From Symbiodinium microadriaticum (Eukaryota > Sar > Dinophyceae > Suessiales > Symbiodiniaceae), in the NCBI GenBank assembly GCA_001939145.1, contig LSRX01000357.1, positions 563,293-627,292 on the forward strand: a DNA stretch of 64,000 nt. The letters are read 5' to 3'. Every line of letters begins with the position of its first letter. Position 1 is the first letter of the stretch. Below are positions 31,780 through 42,369 of this stretch, one piece after another. The notes under the pieces were generated by a model, which worked only from the letters and a program-made list of their open reading frames with translations, was not told the origin of the DNA and did no database searches. The position numbers were made by a program, and so were the translations under genes.

Positions 31780-32480
31780 GGACGCTTGGTTCCCACGTAG
31801 TCCTGTGTACCCGTTTCCGATCATCAAGCTTGAAAAGAGAAACTTCCGAATAAGAAGGGCGAAAGAGTTTTGTCGGCGGACCTAGGAGACTACTTTGTAA
31901 TTCAGGTATATCTCAGGGACTACCCCGGGCTCGTGGCTTCCAAAACGGACGTGAGACTCAGGCTGTGGATACAGGCTCTACCTCAACCGCCAATAACCTC
32001 CCTGTTGAAGGACGTATATAAGGAAATCATAGCAAGGAACCCTTCAAAGAGGTAGGTTTTATAGGGTTCAGGTACAGCCCTGGGTCTGATGCACTCGGGG
32101 CATAGTGTGACTGTCAGTACATGCCACAATTACGCAAAGGATGCTGGGGGGAAGCAGTGGTCATGAACGGTTGAATAAACAATAAACAGCATCGGTTTAG
32201 GCCGCAAGTGAAATGAAAGGAGGTTCAACAGCTGTTGCCTAACCTCTTCACCACTGCTTGTGAAACCGGCGACGCGATCTGCATACTTGAAGCTTCATGC
32301 AAGAACCTTCATCACGGCCTCAACCCCAAAACCTCAAACCCAAAACCCAACGCCCTTAAACGCTACACTGAAACCAATAACATGCCAGCAGGTTCGGGGC
32401 CTTTTGCGCACAGGCTGGTCTTGAAGACTGAAGTCTCTCATAAATCCTCGAGACCCCACATAGTCTCTCTTCTGGACTAA
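31780..32480. other. Low-repeat region without a supported gene
   Basis: It holds a family D-like fragment (32,012-32,070: GTATATAAGGAAATCATAGC, GAGGTAGGTTT) and two short plus-strand frames that I cannot identify. Confidence 0.4.
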
Positions 32481-32724
32481 CCGGGCCCAAAAGACCCTAA
32501 ACCCTAAACCCTAAAACCCTAAACCCTAAACCCTAAAAGCTCATCGGGGAACCCTTCGAGGACGCTCCGTAGAAAGAACCTTTGCAAGAACTCCGCGGAC
32601 CTTCAGAAGCTGTCTAACCACAGGCGCCTGCAGGGGTGGTGTTGGGGAAAGCATAAACCCTAAACCCTAAACCCCTAAACCCTAAACCCTGAAACCCAAA
32701 ATCCCAAAACCCTAAACCCTGAAA

Positions 32725-32751
32725 CCCTAAACCCTAAAATAGGGTTTAGGG
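32725..32751. repeat. Perfect palindrome of telomere units
   Basis: CCCTAAACCCTA, three-base spacer AAA, TAGGGTTTAGGG: a 12-bp perfect stem. Confidence 0.9.
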
Positions 32752-32875
32752 CTTGCTGGTGGGGCTCAGGGTTCAGGTCTTGGGATTTAGGCTTCAAGCA
32801 GTGCGGAGGTGTTGAGTTCGGGTGTTTACGGGGTGGAGTGAGGGTTTAGGATGTAGGGTTACCTTAAGCCCTAGA

Positions 32876-32898
32876 CCCTAAACCCTTAGGGTTTAGGG
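32876..32898. repeat. Second telomere-unit palindrome
   Basis: CCCTAAACCCT, one base, AGGGTTTAGGG: an 11-bp perfect stem, 125 bp after the first. Confidence 0.9.
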
Positions 32899-33114
32899 CC
32901 TTAGGGGTTATATTCCTCAAAAACAAGACTTCAGGGTCTTCAGGTGTTCGCCGCTGTGGGTTTTCATGGCATTTAGTCTTCTATTCAGGGTGCTTAGTTC
33001 ACATGGGCAAAGGAGTTTGAGGAATATGGTAGGAGCCTGATTAGGAAACCTTGGGTCTTTATTCGGGTTCTCTTAATATGAATCCTAATACAATCGGGTT
33101 ATAGGGCCAGGGTT

Positions 33115-33360
33115 TCTTACTCCCTAAACCCCTAAACCCTAAACCCCCAAACCCCTGAAAATGTCCTAGACAGTGGTCTTGTTCCGGAGGATTTTTGGCA
33201 CCAGCGGATGGAAGCCTATCGGGTTTGAAGGAATTGATTTACCCTAAACCCTAAACCCATAAACCCTAAACCCCTAAACCCTAAATCCCTAAACCCCTAA
33301 ACCCCTAAACCCTAAACCCCTTACCCCCGAAACCCTAGACCCCTAAAGCCCTAAACCCTA
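33115..33360 (-). repeat. CCCTAAA tracts
   Basis: Units at 33,122-33,155 and 33,240-33,360, separated by about 85 bp that include TGAAAATGTCCTAGAC, the right end of a family B element. Confidence 0.85.
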
Positions 33361-33765
33361 GGAACTTATGAGGACTGTAGGCTGCAGTGGATCGCAGGGT
33401 TTGGGGTTCCGGTTCCGGCTCAAGGCATGGGTTCAGTCTTCCAGGATGCTCTTGGCTTTAGTGTTTAGGGTTCAGGGTTCTTGGCTCTAGGATTTACGGG
33501 TTTAGGGTTTAGGGGTTTAGGGTTTGCTTTAGCCCACCAAAACCGAGTTGTTTGTAGGTTCTTATTATAAACCCTAATCTGAGGTTTATAGTGGTTTAGG
33601 GTTTATTCGAAGTTCAGATGTCTCTACGAACTCGGAACTCCAACCCCCAAAACGCTCCCTACAAGACATTGCTTTGGGATGCCGGCTTCAGTCAAACCCG
33701 GGGCTTAGCGTTTAGGGTTTAGGGTTCAGAAGAGATTAGGCTTTAGGGTTCGGGGGTTTGGGTTT

Positions 33766-34560
33766 AGATGCGATTAGGGTTTAGGGTTTAGGGTTTATTA
33801 GGGTTTAGGGTTTAGATGAGATTAGGGTTTAGGGTTTAGGGTTTATTAGGGTTTAGGGTTTAGATGAGATTAGGGTTTAGGGTTTAGGGTTTATTAGGGT
33901 TTAGGGTTTAGATGAGATTAGGGTTTAGGGTTTAGGGTTTATTAGGGTTTAGGGTTTAGATGAGATTAGGGTTTAGGGTTTAGGGTTTATTAGGGTTTAG
34001 GGTTTAGATGAGATTAGGGTTTAGGGTTTAGGGTTTATTAGGGTTTAGGGTTTAGATGAGATTAGGGTTTAGGGTTTAGGGTTTATTAGGGTTTAGGGTT
34101 TAGATGAGATTAGGGTTTAGGGTTTAGGGTTTATTAGGGTTTAGGGTTTAGATGAGATTAGGGTTTAGGGTTTAGGGTTTATTAGGGTTTAGGGTTTAGA
34201 TGAGATTAGGGTTTAGGGTTTAGGGTTTATTAGGGTTTAGGGTTTAGATGAGATTAGGGTTTAGGGTTTAGGGTTTATTAGGGTTTAGGGTTTAGATGAG
34301 ATTAGGGTTTAGGGTTTAGGGTTTATTAGGGTTTAGGGTTTAGATGAGATTAGGGTTTAGGGTTTAGGGTTTATTAGGGTTTAGGGTTTAGATGAGATTA
34401 GGGTTTAGGGTTTAGGGTTTATTAGGGTTTAGGGTTTAGATGAGATTAGGGTTTAGGGTTTAGGGTTTATTAGGGTTTAGGGTTTAGATGAGATTAGGGT
34501 TTAGGGTTTAGGGTTTATTAGGGTTTAGGGTTTAGATGAGATTAGGGTTTAGGGTTTAGG
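33766..34560 (+). repeat. 48-bp tandem array built from TTTAGGG units
   Basis: Each unit is AGATGAGATT, three AGGGTTT, ATT, two AGGGTTT. AGATGAG recurs every 48 bp from 33,814 to 34,534; the first unit has AGATGCG at 33,766. That gives 16 units plus a partial one, almost without variation, so the expansion is recent. Confidence 0.97.
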
Positions 34561-35028
34561 GCTTGGGCAAGCCCCAGCCGCTCAAGCAAACATTTCCGAA
34601 CTCGGCACACAGCAGCCGCGACCCCGGCAACCAACCCATCATGAGGGTCTGAGGCTGTAGGAGTCTTAGGTTTCCAAGGTTTTCTTGGGGCTCAGGGCTG
34701 TAGGCTTTGATGCTTCTTTTGCGTATGGGGTGCGACAAAAAAATCAAGCGCGACTCTAGCATCGCGCAGCCACATCCAGCACTCCTAGACTCCTAGACCC
34801 AAACATGAACCCCTAACGCCTAAACCCTAGATTCCTAAATACACATATATTTGTGTATCCCGTCACAAGTGATTTATGTAAACATATGTATGTATATATG
34901 TTCTATCTGTAATAAAAGATGCATGCTTCTGATACTTGAATCCATGTCGACAGAGGCCACATAACCTTTTTGATAATATGGGTATTTTAGGCTATGAGAG
35001 ATTTATTTTAAGAATGAGTTATATCCAC

Positions 35029-35300
35029 ATTGCGTAGAAAGCCACCGGGGCTTTCTACGAAAACCGGGGCACTGATCATCAGGATGCAGCGATGCAGGTG
35101 GTGACCTGCCTCATTAAACTCGGCCATCTCGATGTGTTGGAGCTTCTCTTTTTCCAGCGGAGGCAAACCAAGAACGCGGACCAGATGCTCCCACCTCTCA
35201 TCTTTTGGAGCCTTGATGCATGCCCTCGCTTCGGCTGCAGCATTCAGTAGCTCCATCTTGGCACACCAAGTAGAAAAGCCAGCCATGGACACAACGGCTC
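35029..35300 (-). CDS. Candidate exon adjoining a family A element
   Basis: The minus strand is open for 90 codons after a CTGTAG|GA acceptor whose bases are the end of the family A element (35,301). It contains MELLNAAAEARACIKAPKDE, RWEHLVRVLGLPPLEKEKLQ and EAGHHLHRCILMISAPVFVE. A possible donor is CGCAAT|GTGGAT. It looks like true coding sequence; the GHHLHRCILM stretch is faintly ankyrin-like but I cannot name the domain. A perfect 11-bp hairpin (CGTAGAAAGCC/GGCTTTCTACG, 35,034-35,060) lies at the exon end. Confidence 0.5.
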
Positions 35301-35414
35301 CTACAGTTGATGATATGAATCCTGCATTACCCATAATGAGGATTATACCAATATTCCCATAGTTTAGGGTCCTTACTAAGGGGCCCTAAACTATGGGAAT
35401 TATGGTATATGCCT
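35301..35414. mobile_element. Family A element, left half only
   Basis: Starts CTACAGTTGATGATATGAAT CCTGCATTACCCATAATGAG. The centre is a palindrome (TTCCCATAGTTTAGGG / CCCTAAACTATGGGAA). The usual right end is absent. Confidence 0.8.
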
Positions 35415-35585
35415 AAAGCTTTTGGGCTTCTGATAGCCCTTTTCGAAGGAACCCCCTAGCGTTTGACCTCCAGTGCCGGCCTGACCGGCGGCGGCCGCGA
35501 GAAAAAGGGGCGGATACCCAGCCGAAGCTTCGTCTACCCAGGCGCTGGCCTCGTAGGGTTCGCGAAAGCTTAATGGGGTTTTTCT

Positions 35586-35659
35586 GGGTTTTCTGAGTTT
35601 GGGTAGGGTTCAGGGTTTAGGGTTTTATGGGTTTTCTGAGTTTGGGTTTGGGTAGGGTT
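35586..35659. repeat. Short telomere tract bracketed by direct repeats
   Basis: GGGTTTTCTGAGTTTGGG (TAGGGTT) at 35,586-35,610 recurs at 35,629-35,659 with a TTTGGG insertion; the 18 bp between are TTTAGGG-like. Confidence 0.75.
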
Positions 35660-35814
35660 AACGCGAGAAAAACGGATCTGCAGGGATTTGAAAGACATAG
35701 AGGTGCCTTGTTGAGGAACTCGGTGAATCAGGGGTTTCAGGTTGTCTTGGGGAGAAGTGACGCAGATGCTGCGGTGTTAAGCATTGCCTGGAATTCCGGT
35801 TTTATCCTTCGGGC

Positions 35815-36110
35815 TAAACCCTAAACCCTAAACTCTAAACCCTAAGCCCTAAACCCTACACTCTAAACTCTAAACCCTAAACTCTAAACCCCAAACTCTA
35901 AAGGTTTAGGGCTTTCGGGACTTGAAGGCCCCGGTCATGAAAGTCTGTAGGTTGAGGGCAAAAGGGTTTAGGGTTCAGGGTGTATAGGGTTTATAGGGTT
36001 TAGGGTTATGGGGTTTAGGGTTATAGGGGGTTAAGAGTTTGGGGCTTTACTAATTTACGGGTTTAGGGGTTTAAGGGTTTAGAGCTACAGGGTTTAGGTG
36101 TCGAGCTCAG
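35815..36110. repeat. Telomere-like DNA, both orientations
   Basis: CCCTAAA and CTCTAAA units to 35,905, then TTTAGGG/TTATAGGG units. No gene. Confidence 0.8.
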
Positions 36111-36284
36111 GGCTTGGTCGATGGCCCTTTTCGAGGCATGCGAAGGGTTTCTATAGCTTTCGGCGAGGGCATCTCTTCCATTCTCTGAGGGCGAAATTGC
36201 TCCATGATTGAGGTACCGTCGCCCTGTTCTCCCTTAGTTCCGGTGATTTCTAGGGTACTTCGGGCTTTTGCTACACTATTAATG

Positions 36285-36407
36285 AAAGGAAACTACAGGT
36301 GGCGAGTTTAGGGTATATGGAGCTTCCATAAGGCTTCTAATTATAAGGTATATAGACCTTCCGTAAGGCTCCTATAACGGTAACTGCCCACCTGAAAACG
36401 TCCTAGA
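36285..36407. mobile_element. MITE-like element, family B, copy 2
   Basis: AAAGGAAACTACAGGTGGCG, the TATAAGG-rich centre, and CCCACCTGAAAACGTCCTAG A. Confidence 0.8.
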
Positions 36408-36443
36408 TTAAGAGCCGAAGACCCAAGACTCCCAGACCAAATG

Positions 36444-36488
36444 CCCGTGGCCGACCTTGAGCAGCACGCGCACGACCTCCTGGTGGCC
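36444..36488 (-). CDS. Ankyrin-repeat fragment
   Basis: Minus strand reads GHQEVVRVLLKVGHG, the G-H-x-E-V-V-R-x-L-L core of an ankyrin repeat, after a possible CCGAAG acceptor. It sits directly beside a TTTAGGG tract (36,493). Could be a short exon or a decayed piece. Confidence 0.45.
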
Positions 36489-36489
36489 T

Positions 36490-36615
36490 TCGGTTTAGGG
36501 TTTAGGGTTTAGGGGTTTAGGGGTTTAGGGTTTAGGTTTTAGGGTTTAGGGGTTTAGGGGCTTAGAGGTTTAGGGTTTAGTGGCTTTGGGTTTAGGGTTC
36601 AGGGTTTAGGATCCC
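36490..36615 (+). repeat. TTTAGGG tract
   Basis: About 12 units with TTTAGGGG variants. Confidence 0.9.
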
Positions 36616-36789
36616 GGATTTGGTCTTTCACAGGGGTTTTCGTCATCGGTTTAGAAGCCCAGTTCTTACCTACATGGTAAGCTACTGGGTCATGGGTACT
36701 CTACGGCTTACATAGGGTTTAATTAAGGGACAATAGCCCACTGTATAGATAACTGGACTCCGAACGTCAGCTTTTCTCCAGCCTTGTAA

Positions 36790-36960
36790 TATCCAAAACC
36801 CAAAGCCCCCGAAACCCGACACCCTAAACCCTAAACCCCTAAACCCAAACAAAGCCCCCGAAACCCGAAACCCTAAACCCCTAAACCGTAAACCCTGAAC
36901 CCCTAAGCCCTAAACCCCAAGCCCCCGAAACCCTAAACCCGTAAACTCTGGCCCTTAAAG
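36790..36960 (-). repeat. CCCTAAA/CCCGAAA tract
   Basis: CCCTAAA and GCCCCCGAAACCC units. Confidence 0.8.
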
Positions 36961-37169
36961 CCAGGCAATCCTAGAGACACCCGAGCCCGATCCTGCGCAA
37001 TACGTGGGGCCATGATGCTTGGGAAAAGGTTTTGGGCAACTATGGGGTTTAGGGCTTTTTGGTTTAGGGTTTAAGGGTTTAGAGGTTAGGGTCTGGGGGT
37101 TAGGGTTTAGGGTTTAGGTACAGTTATGGAGGGACTGTGTGGGGCTTAGAACACTGACGTCACGTAAAC

Positions 37170-37227
37170 CGCCCAGCCTTGTCTCGATGCTAGTGCCAGC
37201 GGCGTGCCATTGACGAGGCCCAAATTC
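37170..37227 (-). CDS. Candidate ankyrin-repeat exon
   Basis: GTTAG|G acceptor, then NLGLVNGTPLALASRQGWA, then a GCG|GTTTAC donor (58 bp). NGTPLALASRQG matches the first half of an ankyrin repeat (G-T-P-L-x-x-A-x-x-x-G), including the TPL triplet. The acceptor phase equals that of the exon at 30,823-30,918. Confidence 0.55.
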
Positions 37228-38344
37228 CTAACTTCCGAAGTTTTTGGGGTTTATAGGGTTTAAGGTTTAGGGTTCGGCATTTGGCTCTCTTGACGGAATC
37301 CTTTGCCGGGCCAAGAAGCTTAAGCTTGGGGTGTGTATGGTTATAGAAATCCGAAGCTTGCGGGTCTATAGGGTCTAGCGATTTTTGATCGGGGGTTTAG
37401 GATTTTAAAGTCGAATGAACCCCACCGGGTCCCACATACACATCCATCTCTTAGCACTCCAAAGACCCTAAAGCCCTAAAGTGCCCTGCACATCTCACTG
37501 AGCTATAGATGTTTCTTTCCCGAGGTCTTGGCCACCCGAAAAGTCTTTCCACCGCTCTAAAGTCCGACACCCGGTGCAAAACGAAGCCGAAAATTCGAAA
37601 GCCTGAATGCACTCTGCACCCGAAATCCGCCGAACCCCGTAGAACCCTAAACTTGAGTTCAACCCTCAGGGTTCCAAGTGCCCAAGAATCATAATCTATA
37701 AAGATAAGGCTTTTTGTGCAGGGCTCTTTCAAGGGATTCGGGTTTAAGGTTTAAGACTTTAAGGGTTTGTGGTGTAGGGTTTTATGACTACGCCCCCCAA
37801 GTACCTAGCTTTTAGGGCTTATGGAGTTGATGGCTCAATCAACCCTAAGGGTCCAGATATACTATTATGATCATAAGAATGGTCTTGGTTTTAGGGTTTT
37901 AGGGTTTAGGGTTTAGGTCTTTTGGGACCTAATTCCACAATGGGTAGTATATGTGGACCCTATGGGTAATATACTCTCCCAAAGCTACATAAGTACTCTG
38001 TGTCTTTCTCTCTGAAGCCCACGGGTCTTTCCAGGACCCTCAAGTGCACTGTTATAGCGCCCCTGTGGTTTTTCATCGTGGGCAGTTTGGGCTGTATTGG
38101 AGGGTAGTTGGTGGGGGTCCAGGTCAAACCCCTGGACCCTGAACCCCTGAACCCCTGAACCCCCAAACCTGAAGCCCCTAAACCCTTGAGCCCAATCCCC
38201 TCAACACGGACGGTCCAGGCTCGGACCTTTAACCTTAAAGCCTGAACCGTTTCGACATCACACCCTAAATCGCTTTGAACTTAAACCCAAAACCCGAACC
38301 CCTAAACCCTTAACCCTTAACTAGGGGTTTTGGAGCTTCTGCCC

Positions 38345-38422
38345 TTTGCCCAGGCGCTTGTTTGCTCCCGCTTCGAGCAGGAGACGGGCCATCTCCTTGA
38401 CTTCGGGGTCTCGCAGGGGCTT
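38345..38422 (-). CDS. Candidate ankyrin-repeat exon
   Basis: The minus strand reads PLRDPEVKEMARLLLEAGAN then KRLGK. EVKEMARLLLEAGAN is the second helix and loop of an ankyrin repeat. A CTGG|GCAAAG donor of the GC type, known in dinoflagellates, would end it. Confidence 0.5.
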
Positions 38423-38509
38423 AGGGTTTAGGGCTTATAGGGCTTAATTATAGAGTTACGGCTAAGGGTTTAAGGCTTTATTACAAGGATAAGGGTCAGG
38501 GCTTAAAGA

Positions 38510-38833
38510 ATGAGGATGGAAAAAAGAGAAGCGGAAAAGCAGAAAAGCAGAACCGCAGAGGAGAAGAAGAGCGAAGCAGAAAAGCTGAGAAACGGAAAAA
38601 GCAGAGAATCAGAAAAACAAAATGGAATTGCACTGGCGCCCCTAGGAAACTCAGCCTTCCAACAAAGACTACGTCGAACAAAATCCGACGGCTGGTCAGT
38701 AGGTGACAAGTCGTTCGGATCTGTTGCTCTTATGCCCTTGGACCAGTGCTCTCCGTGTCTTTGCCGTCTGTGCCATCCTGATTATCGAGCCGCCGGCCAT
38801 AAGTGCATCTATCGTTCTTCGCTGATCTCCTGA
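38510..38833 (+). CDS. Lys/Glu-rich open frame
   Basis: 107 codons; the first 40 residues are charged (KREAEKQKSRTAEEKKSEAE) and the rest ordinary, with a Cys-rich stretch (CSPCLCRLCHPDY). The repetitive start resembles the 45-bp array at 39,855. The stop lies in a perfect hairpin (38,822). Unidentified. Confidence 0.3.
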   Translation: MRMEKREAEKQKSRTAEEKKSEAEKLRNGKSRESEKQNGIALAPLGNSAFQQRLRRTKSDGWSVGDKSFGSVALMPLDQCSPCLCRLCHPDYRAAGHKCIYRSSLIS

Positions 38834-38849
38834 ACCATCAGGAGATCAG
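38822..38849. terminator. Perfect 12-bp hairpin of unknown role
   Basis: CTGATCTCCTGA, loop ACCA, TCAGGAGATCAG. It is typed as terminator only by shape; no T-run follows and the role in a eukaryote is unknown. Confidence 0.3.
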
Positions 38850-39850
38850 GGGTATCGCGACGGCCCTGGCGGCCTTCTCCAATCCACGGCGCAGAGCGTG
38901 GAATCGGAAATAACGAGGTCGAAGCCCTCGTGCGATCAGACGTTCCTAAACCCTCCTGCGATCAAACGTTCCTAAACCACGGGCAGTGTCCGCTCACGGC
39001 AGCCTGTCCTCCGCCAGGTCTGCGAGCTGTGCGTCACACGCTGCTCGCATGCCTTGGTCACTGAGATGCCACCCGTCCGTGAAGCAGGCGTGACCTGTGC
39101 AAGCACGACATGGGGGCCAGACTGTGCGCTGCATTGCCCGCCTGGCAGACGAGCAGATTCGACGATGTCGGCGAGCTCTTCTGCTCGCCCATCGGCGAAG
39201 GCGCTCAGGACCTCTAGAGTTTACAGCCTGCTGAGTGGCCAGTCTGAGCACCTCGTACTTGGCGATTGCGGCCATGACCTGCTAGCAGGTCGGTGTGTGC
39301 TTTGCTAGAATTGACTTCCGTCTAGAGCCAAAGCGACGGACCTCAGTTGGGCAGGCGGCGTGGTGATCGAGTGGTCTGATCTATGCTTTGAGAAAGGCTG
39401 CAGCACAGACACAGACACATGCTTGAGATCTGAATCTCCTGACGAGTTCTGTTCGCAGCGGGATGTCTGTCCTGATTCGGTCTCTCATCAGCGGCCACCT
39501 CTTTCTTCAACATGGTGCATCGCCAGTACGGAGGTGCTGTTCAAGTAGAATAAAGTGTAGTATAGTATAATATGTGGTATATGCTTCAGTCTGAAATGAC
39601 ACACCTACCTCCGACCCATTTCGGCAGCAAAGCAGATCTCAATCTTTTTCAATCGCAAGCGCATCTAAACTGCCCGACCCAGACGCCAGGACCAATTAAT
39701 TATTGGTCGAACATTCGGCTGTGTTTGCTAAAGAACCGTGCTGATAGATATGTTACGGGCCAGTCCGGTCATTGATCATCGTAGCTAAATCAGACCGGCA
39801 AACGAAAAGGGTCCAGCGTCTGGGCCTTCCCCGGCAGGTTCATCGCGCTA
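38850..39850. other. Telomere-free region of unknown content
   Basis: GC-rich at first (a 93-codon minus frame at 38,994-39,275 and an 84-codon plus frame overlap), then ordinary. TGCGATCA(G/A)ACGTTCCTAA is repeated at 38,930 and 38,957. No domain recognised. Confidence 0.4.
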
Positions 39851-39854
39851 GGGT

Positions 39855-40080
39855 ATGGCGAAAGACAGCAGAGAATCCGAGAAACCCGCAGAATCAGAGA
39901 AGCCGAGAGACAGCAGAGATTCTGAGAAAGCCACAGAATCCGAGAAACCGAGAGACAGCAGAGAATCCGAGAAACCCACAGAATCCGAGAAACCGAGAGA
40001 CAGCACAGAATCCGAGAAACCCACAGAATCCGAGAAACCGAGAGACAGAGGGACAGCAGAGAATCCGAGAAACCCACAGG
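39855..40080 (+). repeat. 45-bp tandem array in an open frame
   Basis: The unit is two 18-bp halves (AGAATCCGAGAAACC plus CAC or GAG) and a 9-bp AGAGACAGC; about five imperfect copies. The plus frame encodes a repeated SEKPTESEKPRDS peptide. Confidence 0.85.
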
Positions 40081-40146
40081 TTAGGGCTTAGGGTTTAGGG
40101 TTTAATTGTAAGGGTTTTTGGGCTTAGTTAGGCGGGAGGTAGGATG

Positions 40147-40255
40147 AGGGGCCCTTGGGGATATAGACCCTCTCAATAAGGTCCCTGTTCAGAGAGCCAA
40201 AAGTAAGGTTAAGAAGGGTCCCCTTTATGGGGTCTCCCTAATACTACCCAGGATT
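40147..40255. repeat. Dispersed repeat, family M, copy 2
   Basis: GACCCTCTCAATAAGGT, CAGAGAGCCAAAAGTA and AATACTACCCAGGA match 1,236-1,324; this copy has an extra GGGTCCCCTTTATGGGG palindrome. Confidence 0.6.
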
Positions 40256-40614
40256 GGCTTCGGAGTCTCACAGGGGCTGTCTGTTTAGGGTGTAAGGCTT
40301 AATTATAGGAGTTAGGGCTTCAGTAGGTTTTTTTTTTAACGGCCCTCTGTTTAGGGCTCAGGATCACGGGTTGAAGTGTAGTGTTTAGGAAGTCGGGGTT
40401 GAAGGGCTTAGGCTCCAGGGCTTAGATAATTAGGGCCGAGCTTAGGGTTTGTAGGGTTTCAGGGCGCAGGGTTCAGCCAAAGTAGATTGAGAAGGAGGCA
40501 AATTCCAGAAGAAACAACTTGTCTTGCGTGTCATGCCAGCTACGCAACCAAGAAGACACCAAGGCCGACTGCTAAAGCAGCCCTGAAACATAACATGCAC
40601 AGTATGATGCAGAA

Positions 40615-40728
40615 AGACACACACACACTGAAACGAAAACCCATCCATATATATATATATATATGTATATGAAAATACATACATGCATGCATACACAAAC
40701 ACACACATACACACACATACACACACAT

Positions 40729-40770
<42 letters not shown>
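40615..40770. repeat. CA, TA and CATA microsatellites
   Basis: (AC)n at 40,618, (TA)n at 40,648, CATA/ACAC at 40,675-40,742, (TA)n to 40,768. Frames through it are artefacts. Confidence 0.95.
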
Positions 40771-40775
<5 letters not shown>

Positions 40776-41202
40776 AGTTCAAAAGACCCAGATTCCTAAA
40801 CCCCGAACCCCGAAATCAAAATGCAGGGCACGCATCCACATGGCCCAAGCGACACGCTTCGAGCAGAGGGGTGGCGACACCTGGCTAAGGGGCCCCTTCA
40901 CGGGCTCCCAAAACGGACTAGAAGGCTCCCTAAACCCCTAAGCCCTAAATCCTAAATACTCGAAGGGGGGTTTAGGGTTTCGGAGCTTTGAGGGTTTATG
41001 GGGCCCTGATGTGCTAGGGCCTGGGGTCAGGATTAGACTCCGGAAAACCGGTAGTCAGCAAGAGCACCCCTAAACCCTAAACCCGAAATCCTAAACCCTA
41101 AACCCAAAACCCCTAAACCCCCAAGAAGGACAGCTTTGTCTCCCTAAGGCTTTTGTGCAGGCTTGCGTTTTCGTCTCGTTTCGTGAGGTGCTCATTTAGG
41201 GT

Positions 41203-41754
41203 TTAGGGTTTAAGGGACTGCTCGTCAACCACCTGTTTGGTTCGCACCAGACGAACACGAACTGCACTGTAGAAGGAATGTTTTAACACCCTACACCCTA
41301 AACCCTGAACCCTAAGCCCTATAAACCCTTGTTTTAAAGAAATAGTAGGCCCAGACTTTGGTCTCACAATGGCAAATTTCAGAAACCCATTGCAGCAACG
41401 AATTTCAGGAATGAGGTCGTAGCATCGATGCCTCTTTTGAACATCCACATGAACGAAAGATACCAAAGTTCTCATTCCGGAAGGCTTGAGCCTGTGTTCA
41501 GAAGCTTGGAGCCCTTGATGTCTGCCGTAAAAAGGAAGCAAAGTTGGGCATCGAAGTCCGTTTGATGTAGGACTGGTGTCAACAGTTTTTTCAGGCAAGA
41601 GCATGTAGACATGGTTCAGTGTTTCGGCCAACGCACCTGGTGTGGCTACTGCTTTACATGCAGCACATGCCGAATTGAAGGAGAATCTAGCGGTATATTG
41701 CACTGTAATGATAACAAGAACCCTCAAATAGTATGGGACATGTTTTAGATCCAT
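41203..41754 (-). CDS. Unidentified 183-codon frame
   Basis: From ATG at 41,754: MDLKHVPYYLRVLVIITVQY, then ACAACKAVATPGALAETLNH and a region with LVSFVHVDVQKRHRCYDLIP. The last ~35 residues run into CCCTAAA-derived sequence (GLRVQGLGC) and are unlikely to be protein. Length without a stop in ordinary base composition makes the first ~145 codons plausible. No family recognised, no splice sites examined with confidence. Confidence 0.35.
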   Translation of the reverse strand: MDLKHVPYYLRVLVIITVQYTARFSFNSACAACKAVATPGALAETLNHVYMLLPEKTVDTSPTSNGLRCPTLLPFYGRHQGLQASEHRLKPSGMRTLVSFVHVDVQKRHRCYDLIPEIRCCNGFLKFAIVRPKSGPTISLKQGFIGLRVQGLGCRVLKHSFYSAVRVRLVRTKQVVDEQSLKP

Positions 41755-41935
41755 ATAGTATGCTTCTTGAAGTGTTTTCTTGATTCTCTGAAGCCTCGGT
41801 AAGCGGTCCTGGAATGCAGCGTCCGGCTACTGGTTTGCTTATGGTTTAGGCTTCGAGTTGGCATATCCATGATGGTCATGCATCTCCCAATCGCACCAAC
41901 ATGTCAAAGATCATCATCAACACAATGTTCAACTG

Positions 41936-41952
41936 TAACACACACACACACG

Positions 41953-42006
<54 letters not shown>
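41936..42006 (+). repeat. AC microsatellite
   Basis: About 33 AC units with three interruptions. Confidence 0.97.
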
Positions 42007-42007
<1 letters not shown>

Positions 42008-42369
42008 CTGACAGAGCTAGGGAGAATTGCAATATTCAATAAGGAACTGCTAATCTAGGGAATTGGAACCCGAAGCCGCAAGCCCTAAGCCCCAGCCTAA
42101 AAGCCTCACGTTCAACCGTAAAGCCGTAACGGTAACGTCCTAAGCATCCAGGCTTTGGCTTGACTTGAAGCACCCTTTTGCACCCCACCCTAAACCCTAA
42201 ACCCTAAGCCCAACCCCAACCAAGCTTGTCATTAAGTAGTCGGGCCTGGCATCTTCCCTGGCATTTCCGCCAAAAGGACCCATGTAACTTATGCAACTTA
42301 CATAGAGAAAAGCATCCTAAACACCTAAACCCTGAAGCAAAAGCTCGAGCCCCGAACTTCTACATTTTA

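Noticed and set aside
33766-34560. CRISPR array
   Set aside because: Uniform tandem repeat with no unique spacers.
40540-40782. Tyr/Ile/Cys/Val-rich frames
   Set aside because: Translation of CA/TA microsatellites.
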